Assembly: GCA_022711315.1 (NCBI GenBank)
Contig: JAKLFG010000009.1
Coordinates: 1-60,288, forward strand
Direction of reading: 5' to 3'
Origin: a bacterium
GTDB taxonomy: Bacteria; UBP6; UBA1177; JAKLFG01
DNA length: 60,288 nucleotides
Part shown: positions 50,492 through 57,114 of the stretch, piece after piece
Numbering within the stretch: the stretch's first letter is position 1
Layout: every line of letters starts with the position of its first letter
Position numbers and translations under genes: made by a program
The notes under the pieces: model-generated
What the model was told of the DNA's origin: nothing
Database searches by the model: none
What the model saw: the letters and a program-made list of their open reading frames with translations, nothing else

Positions 50492-51727
50492 CTAATTCTC
50501 GTCGCAGGTGAGCCCGGCGAGCGTGCCGCACTCCATGTGCGCGGCCACGGCCGACCCGTCGCCCACATTCACATGAACGCCGCTGTACACATCGTCCATC
50601 TCGTCGGGGATGATGAATTCGGGTATCGTCACCCGGGCGCTCTCATAGGTGGTACTGCTGAACTCGAAGGAGGGGAGCACCTGATCCCAGGTGTTATTCT
50701 GCACGCCCAGCGTACCGGCCGGGACCATGCCGCAGAAGGTGCCGGTGCAGGTGACATTGCCGATGCTCGACATATTGTGGCCGCACCCGGCGCTGTCGAA
50801 CGCGTCGCCGCTGACCTGCGCGTCGGCGGAGGTCCAGTTCATCCGGTCGCTGCTCGGGGTGGTGGAGGTGCTCGTGTGGGCGCCGGGATAGTTCGGGACA
50901 TCGCAGGCGTTCCACGCGACGGTGGCGCCGGTCGCCTGACCGGTCGCGACCGCGACGCACTGCCGGTCGAGCGTGATCTGGTCGTTCTCGGGCAGGCAAT
51001 GGTCGGCGTTGAGCAGGCAACCGGAATCGGTCAGGGCGAGCAGGCCCGCCGAGTGATCGACATTGGTCGTCACATCGGTCCCCATCGTCGAGACGACGAA
51101 CTCTATCGGCAGGAAGTATTCGATGAGTTGGACGACCGGATCGACGGCGGGCGCGGTCCCCGCCTCGTTCGCGGTGAAACGGAGGCGGATATAGCCGCCG
51201 GGCCACGCGGTGGTGTCGTCGAACGGGCCCGACTTGGTGGAACCGCTCACATTGCGTCCCGCGTTCTCCATCACATTGCGCGAGCCGGTGCCGGTCTTCA
51301 CATTGTGGAAACGGCCGAGCGGGGTCGCGCCGTCGTAGAAGCGGTACACGACATCGCAGAAATACTCCTCGACCACATCGGTGTCGGGCGTGTCATCGGT
51401 GACGGTGTCATCGGTGATCATGTCGTCGGTGACGGTGTCATCGGTGACGGTGTCGTCGGTGACGGTGTCGTCGGTGACCGTGTCGTCGGTGACCGTGTCG
51501 TCGGTGATCGTGTCGTCGGTGACCGTGTTGTCGATGACGGTGTCATCGGTCACGGTGTCATCGGTGACGGTGTTGTCGGTGACGATATCGTCGGTCGTCG
51601 CCGTGTCGGCGTCGGACGGCGCGACATCGTCCGGCGTCGTCTTTTGGGTGTCGCTGTCGCAGGAGCCGAGCAGGAACAGGGCGCAGACAAGCGCGAAAAG
51701 GACCGTTCTGGCCGGGGAACTCATCAT
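50492..51727 (-). CDS. lipoprotein with a 15-bp tandem-repeat Thr/Asp tether
   Basis: A 411-residue lipoprotein (signal ending FLLGSC). Residues about 45-115 are a tether of about fourteen VTDDT pentapeptides encoded by a 15-bp tandem repeat. The rest is a secreted beta-rich domain with several cysteines (CLLNADHCLPEND, CAVA-like strands, FCGMVPAGTL) and no recognised family. AGGAGGT lies just before two adjacent ATGs (51727 and 51724); either may be used. The tether length is likely to vary between strains through repeat slippage. Confidence 0.65.
   Translation of the reverse strand: MMSSPARTVLFALVCALFLLGSCDSDTQKTTPDDVAPSDADTATTDDIVTDNTVTDDTVTDDTVIDNTVTDDTITDDTVTDDTVTDDTVTDDTVTDDTVTDDMITDDTVTDDTPDTDVVEEYFCDVVYRFYDGATPLGRFHNVKTGTGSRNVMENAGRNVSGSTKSGPFDDTTAWPGGYIRLRFTANEAGTAPAVDPVVQLIEYFLPIEFVVSTMGTDVTTNVDHSAGLLALTDSGCLLNADHCLPENDQITLDRQCVAVATGQATGATVAWNACDVPNYPGAHTSTSTTPSSDRMNWTSADAQVSGDAFDSAGCGHNMSSIGNVTCTGTFCGMVPAGTLGVQNNTWDQVLPSFEFSSTTYESARVTIPEFIIPDEMDDVYSGVHVNVGDGSAVAAHMECGTLAGLTCDEN
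51391..51600 (-). repeat. 15-bp tandem repeat coding for VTDDT units
   Basis: About fourteen units of a 15-base repeat with a few substitutions (ATC, GAT and AAC variants), all in frame within the lipoprotein gene. The unit length keeps the frame whatever the copy number. Confidence 0.9.
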
Positions 51728-51769
51728 GGTGACCTCCTCTTTTTTGTGATGGAACCTGACAGACGGGCG

Positions 51770-51798
51770 ACGATACCCCGAAGCCGGCCTCCTGACAA
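51770..51798 (-). promoter_or_regulatory. candidate promoter of the VTDDT lipoprotein
   Basis: Minus strand TTGTCA (51798-51793), 17-base spacer, TATCGT (51775-51770), about 43 bases before the start. Confidence 0.5.
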
Positions 51799-51947
51799 TG
51801 GCCGCGCGCCCTTCACGGGGAAAAAACATGGTGCGTTTCCGCACGCATGGAGCGCCCTCACGAAAAAATATCGGTCCCCGCGCAAATTTTATTTTACATC
51901 GCCGCCAGAACAGGTATCAAGGAAAAAACCTCCGGGAGGTGAGAGTC

Positions 51948-52628
51948 GTGGAGACCTATAAGCAAGAGTTCATACGGTTCATGCTCGACTGCGGCGTATT
52001 GCTGTTCGGCGACTTTACGACCAAGAGCGGCCGCAAGACCCCGTTCTTTGTCAACACCGGCAAGTACCGCACCGGCGCGCAGATCGCGCGGCTCGGCCGG
52101 TTCTACGCCGAGTCGATCATGGCGAACACCGGCGGCGATATCGATGTGCTCTTCGGCCCCGCGTACAAGGGCATCCCGCTTGCGGTCGCCGCGGCGTCGG
52201 CGCTCCACGCCGACCATAAGCGCGACATCGCGTTCTGCTTCAACCGCAAGGAGGCGAAGGACCACGGCGAGGGCGGCACGCTCATCGGCCACAAACTCGC
52301 GGCGGGCGATCGCGTGCTCATCATCGAGGATGTCGTGACCGCCGGGACATCGGTCGCCGAGACGGTGCCGATACTCACCGCGGCGGCGCCGGTGAAGTTG
52401 GCGGGGCTCGTGGTGTCGGTCGACCGGCAGGAGCGCGGCAAAGGGACCAAGACGGCGCTCGCCGAGATACGCGAGACCTACGGCATGAAGACCTTCGCCA
52501 TCGTCACGATGAGCGAAGTGGTCGCATACCTGCACGGCCGCGAGGTGAACGGCGCGATCGTCCTCACCGACGAGATAAAGAAGCGGATAGGAGAGTATTA
52601 TGCGCAGTACGGAAGCACCGAAGGGTAG
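51948..52628 (+). CDS. pyrE: orotate phosphoribosyltransferase
   Basis: Joins orotate to PRPP to make orotidine 5'-phosphate in pyrimidine synthesis. The 226-residue protein has the type I phosphoribosyltransferase signature VLIIEDVVTAGTS (PRPP site), the KSGRKTPFFVNTG orotate loop, FGPAYKGIPLA and the catalytic flexible-loop lysine region FNRKEAKDHGEGG. The GTG at 51948 is chosen because GGGAGGTGA precedes it; the open frame upstream is not conserved. It overlaps the PilZ gene by 29 bases if the latter starts at 52600. Confidence 0.95.
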   Translation: METYKQEFIRFMLDCGVLLFGDFTTKSGRKTPFFVNTGKYRTGAQIARLGRFYAESIMANTGGDIDVLFGPAYKGIPLAVAAASALHADHKRDIAFCFNRKEAKDHGEGGTLIGHKLAAGDRVLIIEDVVTAGTSVAETVPILTAAAPVKLAGLVVSVDRQERGKGTKTALAEIRETYGMKTFAIVTMSEVVAYLHGREVNGAIVLTDEIKKRIGEYYAQYGSTEG

Positions 52629-53031
52629 ACGGAACCTTGTGTTCTTTCTGGAGGACCTCATGAAGGAGCGGCGGCGCGGCGAGCGGTTCAAACTGAACGG
52701 CACGGCCGAGATAGCGCGGGACGGGAAAAAGAGCAAGGGGAAACTGCGCGACCTGTCCATCAACGGCGCCTTCATCGCGATACACAACGGCTTCGAGCCG
52801 TACGACGACATCGACATCGCGATAACGGTCCGCAGCGACCGCGAGAACCTCGCGGCGACGCTCAAGGGGGTGGTGAGCCGCAAGGACGCCGACGGCATCG
52901 GCGTGCAGTTCACCGGGATGGACATGAACTCCTTCCGCGTCATCCGCGACCTCGCGAAACTGTATGCCGAGGACCCGAAGAAGATAGAAAAGGAGATGAA
53001 GCGCCTGAACGGCACCTCGACCACCCGCTGA
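52600..53031 (+). CDS. PilZ-domain protein
   Basis: A 143-residue protein with a PilZ domain, the c-di-GMP receptor fold. The RxxxR motif is in ERRRGERFKLN and the second motif is DLSINGAFI (D/N-x-S-x-x-G); both are intact, so c-di-GMP binding is expected. Two starts are plausible: the ATG at 52600 with AGGAG upstream, overlapping pyrE, and the ATG at 52660 with GGAGG five bases upstream, which opens directly at the domain. The 52660 start gives a more typical PilZ protein. The output function (motility, secretion or exopolysaccharide) is unknown. Confidence 0.82.
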   Translation: MRSTEAPKGRRNLVFFLEDLMKERRRGERFKLNGTAEIARDGKKSKGKLRDLSINGAFIAIHNGFEPYDDIDIAITVRSDRENLAATLKGVVSRKDADGIGVQFTGMDMNSFRVIRDLAKLYAEDPKKIEKEMKRLNGTSTTR

Positions 53032-53063
53032 CACCGACCCCCAAAAAAATTTTTCGAAAGGTC

Positions 53064-53092
53064 TTGACAACCGGATGGCTTTCCCTCATAAT
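53064..53092 (+). promoter_or_regulatory. promoter of the TetR-pal operon
   Basis: Perfect TTGACA (53064-53069), 17-base spacer, CATAAT (53087-53092), 40 bases before the GTG start. Confidence 0.78.
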
Positions 53093-53099
53093 CGTTCTT

Positions 53100-53119
53100 G
53101 TTAGTAAACGCTAACTAAC
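53100..53119. promoter_or_regulatory. operator candidate of the TetR-family regulator
   Basis: GTTAGT (53100-53105) and ACTAAC (53114-53119) are perfect inverted arms around eight bases. The site starts at the expected transcription start, just after the -10, where TetR-family proteins commonly repress their own genes. Confidence 0.65.
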
Positions 53120-53132
53120 ATCAGGAGGCACC

Positions 53133-53729
53133 GTGCGACGCGATCATGCACACCGCCAGCGCGAGATAGTCGCGGCGGCGACCAAGGTCATATCGAAGGA
53201 AGGGCTCCGCGCGCTGACCGTCAAACGGCTCGCGGGCGAGATCGGGGTGACCGACGCGGCGATATACCGCCACTTCAAGAACAAGGAGGAGGTGCTCGCC
53301 GCGGTGCTCGCCGAGTTCTCGGCCCCTATGCGCGAGGTCCACGCCACCATCCTCGCGTCTGACCGGCCGAACATGGAGAAGATGGAGATGCTCTTCACCG
53401 AGAAATGTCTCCGGCTCTCCCGCCGCCCCGAGCACGCCCTGATCATGCGCTCCATCGCCGAGTTCCGCGGCGACCGGCGGCTCAACAAGCGGGCCACCGA
53501 CATGCTGTCGGCCTACCGCGACGAGGTCCTTTCGGTCATCCGGGCGGCGCAGGAGCGCGGCGAGATGAAACGCGACACCGCGCCGGAGCACCTGTACTAT
53601 CTCATCATCGGCGGCCTGCACGCGCTCGTCCAGCAGTGGGAGGCGTCGCGGCGATCGTTCGACCTGCGCGCGGAGGGGACGAACCTGTGGCGCGCCCTGA
53701 GCGGCCTGATACGAGACCGTCAACCATAG
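53133..53729 (+). CDS. TetR-family transcriptional regulator
   Basis: A 198-residue regulator. The N-terminal helix-turn-helix is typical (REIVAAATKVISKEGL, LTVKRLAGEIGVTDAAIYRHFKNKEEVLAAVL), and the C-terminal all-helical part binds an unknown ligand (AcrR/FadR-like subclass not clear). It begins with GTG after AGGAGG. The palindrome 14 bases before the start suggests autoregulation. Pal follows 17 bases after the stop and may be co-transcribed, which would be an unusual partner for a TetR protein. Confidence 0.92.
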   Translation: MRRDHAHRQREIVAAATKVISKEGLRALTVKRLAGEIGVTDAAIYRHFKNKEEVLAAVLAEFSAPMREVHATILASDRPNMEKMEMLFTEKCLRLSRRPEHALIMRSIAEFRGDRRLNKRATDMLSAYRDEVLSVIRAAQERGEMKRDTAPEHLYYLIIGGLHALVQQWEASRRSFDLRAEGTNLWRALSGLIRDRQP

Positions 53730-53746
53730 CATCGATGGAGGAGAAC

Positions 53747-54451
53747 ATGAAACGGTACCTGTGGCTTTTCATCGCCGTCGCGGCGACGGTGCTTGTCGCT
53801 TGCGCCGGCACCCCGAAGGATGAACGGGCGCGCGCCGAACAGGCGCTCCGTGACGCCGAGGTCGTGAAGAACTGCGACCCCGAGACCTACGCGACCGCGC
53901 TCGAACTGTTCAACGCCGCGCAGGCGGCCGAAAACGACAAGGACTACGCGAAGGCGAAGGAACTCTATCTCGCCGCCGAGGACAAGGTGAAGAGGTTCGC
54001 CGCCTACTACCGCGCCAACCCCGACAAATGCCTCGCGCAGAAGAAAAAGGAGAAAAAGGAGGCGGATGACGACGCGATCGTGTCGTCCGATCCCGATTCG
54101 CCCGACAACCCCGACATGCGACTGCCGGTGGTCTATTTCGCCCTCGACAGTTACGAACTCCGTCCCGACGACGCCGAGAAACTCAAGAATGTCGCCCGAT
54201 GGATGGGCAGGTTCGGCACCGTCGCGGTGCGGATAGAAGGCCACGCCGACGAACGCGGCTCGACCGACTACAACCTGTCGCTCGGCGAGCGGCGCGCGCA
54301 GGAGGTGCTCCGGTTCCTCCAGCGGCAGGGAATAGACGCGGGGCGGGTACGCACCCTCTCGTACGGTGAAGAGCAGCCGGTCGCGAACGGCAGCAACGAG
54401 GAGGCGTGGTCCCAGAACCGCCGCGCCGAAGTGGACAAGGCGAACCGCTAG
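53747..54451 (+). CDS. pal: Pal-like OmpA-domain lipoprotein
   Basis: A 234-residue lipoprotein (MKRYLWLFIAVAATVLVAC). Residues 30-100 form a helical DUF4398-type region rich in Ala and Lys (ALELFNAAQAAENDKDYAKA). The C-terminal 110 residues are an OmpA/Pal domain: VYFALDSYELRPDDAEKL and the peptidoglycan-binding IEGHADERGSTDYNLSLGERR. It anchors the outer membrane to murein. The extra N-terminal domain distinguishes it from the plain E. coli Pal. GGAGGAG precedes the ATG. The TAG shares CTAG with the stop of the convergent ruvX gene. Confidence 0.85.
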   Translation: MKRYLWLFIAVAATVLVACAGTPKDERARAEQALRDAEVVKNCDPETYATALELFNAAQAAENDKDYAKAKELYLAAEDKVKRFAAYYRANPDKCLAQKKKEKKEADDDAIVSSDPDSPDNPDMRLPVVYFALDSYELRPDDAEKLKNVARWMGRFGTVAVRIEGHADERGSTDYNLSLGERRAQEVLRFLQRQGIDAGRVRTLSYGEEQPVANGSNEEAWSQNRRAEVDKANR

Positions 54452-54885
54452 CCCCGCGACCTTACCCGTTCCAGATAACTTTCCAGTATCACCGCCGCGG
54501 CCGCCGCGTCGAGCCGGCCGCTCCGCTTGTCGGCGCGCCCTTTCGGCGCATGGGATATGGCGGCGCGGGCGGCGCGGGTCGAGAGCAGTTCGTTCTCGTG
54601 TTCCACCGGGACGCCGGGGAACGCCGCCTTCAGTTTTTTCTCGAACCCCTTCACGATCGGCAGGTTCTCGCTTTCCGAGCCGTCGGCCTTGAGCGGCCAG
54701 CCGACGACGAAACGCGCTATCTCATGACCTTTCAGCATCTCTCTCAGCGCGGCGATATCGTCAACTATCGCCTGTCCGCGCCGCACGGTCCCGAGCGGCG
54801 TCGCGAGGATGCCGAGCGGATCGGCGACCGCCACCCCTATCGTCTTCACGCCGATGTCGAGCGAAACGATGCGGCCCGCGGTCAT
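54448..54885 (-). CDS. ruvX: Holliday junction resolvase-like RuvX (YqgF)
   Basis: A 145-residue RNase H-fold protein. Markers are the opening IVSLDIGVKTIGVAVAD (first catalytic Asp), FVVGWPLKADGSE, and the terminal Asp in RSGRLDAAAAAVILESYL. In E. coli YqgF acts in 16S rRNA 5'-end processing, and mycobacterial RuvX resolves Holliday junctions. The start overlaps the TGA of the upstream gene (ATGA). Length is normal. Confidence 0.93.
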   Translation of the reverse strand: MTAGRIVSLDIGVKTIGVAVADPLGILATPLGTVRRGQAIVDDIAALREMLKGHEIARFVVGWPLKADGSESENLPIVKGFEKKLKAAFPGVPVEHENELLSTRAARAAISHAPKGRADKRSGRLDAAAAAVILESYLERVRSRG

Positions 54886-55715
54886 TGCTTGGCCGCGACC
54901 TTTTTGATCTCCTCCTCCACCACCTGCCGCATGAGTTGCGGCGCCTCTTCCCAGAAGTACTCCTTCATCACCTCGCGCAGTTCGCGCCGGATGATGGCGC
55001 GGATCACCTCGGGCATCGGCGAGCCCTCGGGGATGTCGATGTCGGCGGGAAGCACCTCGGCGACCACCCGCTCTTCGATCTTTTCGGCGAGGGAGAGTTC
55101 AGGGACAGAAGGGACAACAGGGACTGAAGGGACAGGAGCGGGGGAAGGGGGAACCGGCGGCGCTTCGACGACCGGCGGCGCCTCGACGACCGGCGGCGCT
55201 TCGACGACCGGCGGCGCCTCGACGACCGGCAACGCTTCGACGACCGGCGGCGCCTCGTCGGGCATGTCGGTGACGAATTCCGACGGATCGGGGTCGGCGA
55301 GTATCACCGGCTCCTCGTCGGCGTCGAATTCGTCCGACAGATCGACGCCGCCCGCCGGCGCATCCTCTGCGGTCAGCGACGGCTCCCACGCAAGCGCCGT
55401 CCCGAGCGCCTCGAACAGTTCGTCGCTCGAGAAGGGGCGCGGCAGGAACAGCGGCTCGGCGGACGCATCATCGTCCCGTTTCACCGCGCAGTATATGACC
55501 GGTATCGGAAGCGCGTGGAGCGCCTCGCGCATCTCGGGCGAAAGCGCCCGCCGGTCCATCAGCAGGACATCGGGCGACGACGATTCGATCGCCGGGAATA
55601 TCGCCTCCTCCTTGACCGCCTTGACGATGACCCACACGGTGCCGCGGAGCACCAGTTCAAAGGCGCGCATCAGCGTCCGCGAGGTCTCGAACACAAGCAC
55701 TTTCTTCCGTTCCAT
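54882..55715 (-). CDS. receiver-like protein with Pro-Val repeat linker
   Basis: A 277-residue protein. Residues 1-110 resemble a response-regulator receiver (KKVLVFETSRTLMRAFELVL, the phospho-site-like VLLMDRRALS, IPVIYCAVKR, LPRPFSSDELFEAL), with the acidic pocket and the Thr/Lys switch partly lost. The lysine of a normal receiver is replaced by the RPF pattern. An acidic stretch and six EAPPVV hexapeptides (55149-55256) follow, then a helical C-terminus (PEVIRAIIRRELREVMKEYF). This ending recalls FrzS/PleD-type fragments of myxobacteria, but no firm family is recognised. AAGGAGA precedes the ATG at 55713-55715. Confidence 0.55.
   Translation of the reverse strand: MERKKVLVFETSRTLMRAFELVLRGTVWVIVKAVKEEAIFPAIESSSPDVLLMDRRALSPEMREALHALPIPVIYCAVKRDDDASAEPLFLPRPFSSDELFEALGTALAWEPSLTAEDAPAGGVDLSDEFDADEEPVILADPDPSEFVTDMPDEAPPVVEALPVVEAPPVVEAPPVVEAPPVVEAPPVPPSPAPVPSVPVVPSVPELSLAEKIEERVVAEVLPADIDIPEGSPMPEVIRAIIRRELREVMKEYFWEEAPQLMRQVVEEEIKKVAAKQ
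55149..55256 (-). repeat. 18-bp tandem repeat coding for EAPPVV units
   Basis: Six in-frame units of 18 bases with few changes (one EALPVV, one EAPPVP). The unit keeps the reading frame, so copy-number change would alter only the linker length. Confidence 0.85.
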
Positions 55716-55731
55716 ACCTATCTCCTTCCGG

Positions 55732-56676
55732 TTATCCGCCGTTGTCGAGCGCCGCGACGACCGCCGCCATGTCGGCCGGGAGCGGCGCCTCGAAGCGCCA
55801 CGACCGCCCGCCGACCGTGAAGCCGAGTTCCCCGGCGTGCAGCATCTGGCGCGGATGGCGCGCGAGCAGGGCATCGATCGCCGGGCGACCGATCCTGCAC
55901 GGGCCGCCGTACAGTTCGTCGTTCAGTATCGGGTGGTTGAGATGTTTCAGGTGCATCCGTATCTGGTGGGTCCGCCCCGTTTCGAGGCGCAGTCTGAGAA
56001 GCGACACGCCGGGATAGGCGGCGACCGTCTCGTAGTGGGTGACCGCCGTCCGCTCCGCCCCCTCGACCGGCGCGAACCGGAGCCGGTTGTGCGGGTCGCG
56101 GGCGTGGCCGGTCCGCACCGTCCCGGCCGGTTCGACCGGATGGCCGCGGACGAGCGCCGTGTAGGATCGGACGATATCGTGGGCGGCGAACCGCTCGGCG
56201 AGTTCCTCGAGCGCGTCGGGACGGCGCGCGACGACGAGCAGGCCCGAGGTGTCCTTGTCGATGCGGTGCACGAGCCCCGGGCGGACACCGCCGCCGGTCG
56301 CGGCGCCGAGGTGGTGCATGATGCCGTTCATGAGCGTCCCCGACGGGTGGCCGGGCGCCGGGTGGACCACCAGCCCCGCCGGTTTGTTGACGACGAGGAA
56401 CAGGTCGTTCTCGAACACGATGTCGAGCGGCACCGGCTCGGGGGCGAGCGTCAACTCCTCGAGCGGCTCGATATCGGCCTCGATGAGGTCGCGCGCCGAG
56501 AAGCGCGTGAAGGAGTTCTGCGGTATCGCGCGGCCGTTCACGAGGATGTTCTGCCGACGGATGTTGCGCTGGACGCGGGTCCGCGACACGCCGAGCAGGT
56601 CGGCGAGCAGACGGTCGGCCCGTTCCGCGGCCGCCGCGGTGAGCGTGAAGGATATGAGCCCGTCGCACATCACCAT
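55732..56676 (-). CDS. rluD: RluA-family 23S rRNA pseudouridine synthase (RluD-like)
   Basis: A 314-residue enzyme that isomerises uridine in rRNA. It has an N-terminal S4 domain (RADRLLADLLGVSRTRVQRNIRRQNILVNG) and the catalytic domain with VNKPAGLVVHPAPGH, the active-site Asp in HRIDKDTSGLLVV, and LRLETGRTHQIRMHL. RluD acts on helix 69 of 23S rRNA, but the family's targets vary. Two adjacent ATGs (56676 and 56670) can start it; the second overlaps the upstream TGA. It lies 16 bases before the receiver-like gene. Confidence 0.9.
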   Translation of the reverse strand: MVMCDGLISFTLTAAAAERADRLLADLLGVSRTRVQRNIRRQNILVNGRAIPQNSFTRFSARDLIEADIEPLEELTLAPEPVPLDIVFENDLFLVVNKPAGLVVHPAPGHPSGTLMNGIMHHLGAATGGGVRPGLVHRIDKDTSGLLVVARRPDALEELAERFAAHDIVRSYTALVRGHPVEPAGTVRTGHARDPHNRLRFAPVEGAERTAVTHYETVAAYPGVSLLRLRLETGRTHQIRMHLKHLNHPILNDELYGGPCRIGRPAIDALLARHPRQMLHAGELGFTVGGRSWRFEAPLPADMAAVVAALDNGG

Positions 56677-56942
56677 AGCGGCGTCTTGAGCCCTCCTTTG
56701 GACTTTATCAGCAGATCGACCATCGCCATGTTGAAGAAGTTTGTCGAGTCGCACAGCCCCTTCTCGACGCGGGAACGGTAGTACAGTTCCCCCTCGTACA
56801 GTTCGTCGCGGAGCGATTCGAACAGGTTGTCCTCCATGAGCCCCTTCTCTATCTTCGGGCCGTTGTAGGCGAGTATGTCCGAGAGGACCACCCGCGCGAA
56901 CCGTCTCGCCTCCTCGGGCGTCCGGATGATGTCAGTCGCCAT
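56670..56942 (-). CDS. small conserved protein of unknown function
   Basis: A 90-residue, mostly helical protein: ARRFARVVLSDILAYNGPKIEKGL, then LRDELYEGELYYRSRV and a terminal Leu/Lys helix. Similar short proteins with the pattern LxDIxxYN...KIExG occur in deltaproteobacteria, but I know of no function. GGAGG precedes the ATG at 56940-56942. It is first in an operon reading toward rluD, the receiver-like gene and ruvX, with a promoter at 56988-57016. Confidence 0.7.
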   Translation of the reverse strand: MATDIIRTPEEARRFARVVLSDILAYNGPKIEKGLMEDNLFESLRDELYEGELYYRSRVEKGLCDSTNFFNMAMVDLLIKSKGGLKTPLW

Positions 56943-56987
56943 CGCCGTGCCTCCTGTGCCGTCCGTTCCTGACCGGTGAACGGGCCG

Positions 56988-57016
56988 ATTATACCCATTA
57001 TCCGGATATTTGCAAA
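56988..57016 (-). promoter_or_regulatory. promoter of the operon ending in ruvX
   Basis: Minus strand TTTGCA (57016-57011), 17-base spacer, perfect TATAAT (56993-56988), 46 bases before the start codon. Confidence 0.6.
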
Positions 57017-57038
57017 AAGATCCGGGCGCGTAAAATAA

Positions 57039-57067
57039 TTGACACGCTCCCTTTTTTTTGTTACACA
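57039..57067 (+). promoter_or_regulatory. candidate promoter of the PEGA-domain protein
   Basis: Perfect TTGACA (57039-57044), 17-base spacer, TACACA (57062-57067), 48 bases before the start codon. The -10 is weak. Confidence 0.4.
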
Positions 57068-57114
57068 ACCGGCAACTATTTTGAATGATCGGCCCTGCGC
57101 CGGGAGGACCCACG

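Noticed and set aside
51381-51749. Plus-strand reading frame of Val-Ser-Ser repeats, and a CRISPR-like appearance of the region
   Set aside because: It is the opposite strand of the VTDDT repeat of a well-supported lipoprotein gene. The repeats are contiguous 15-mers without spacers, so this is not a CRISPR array.
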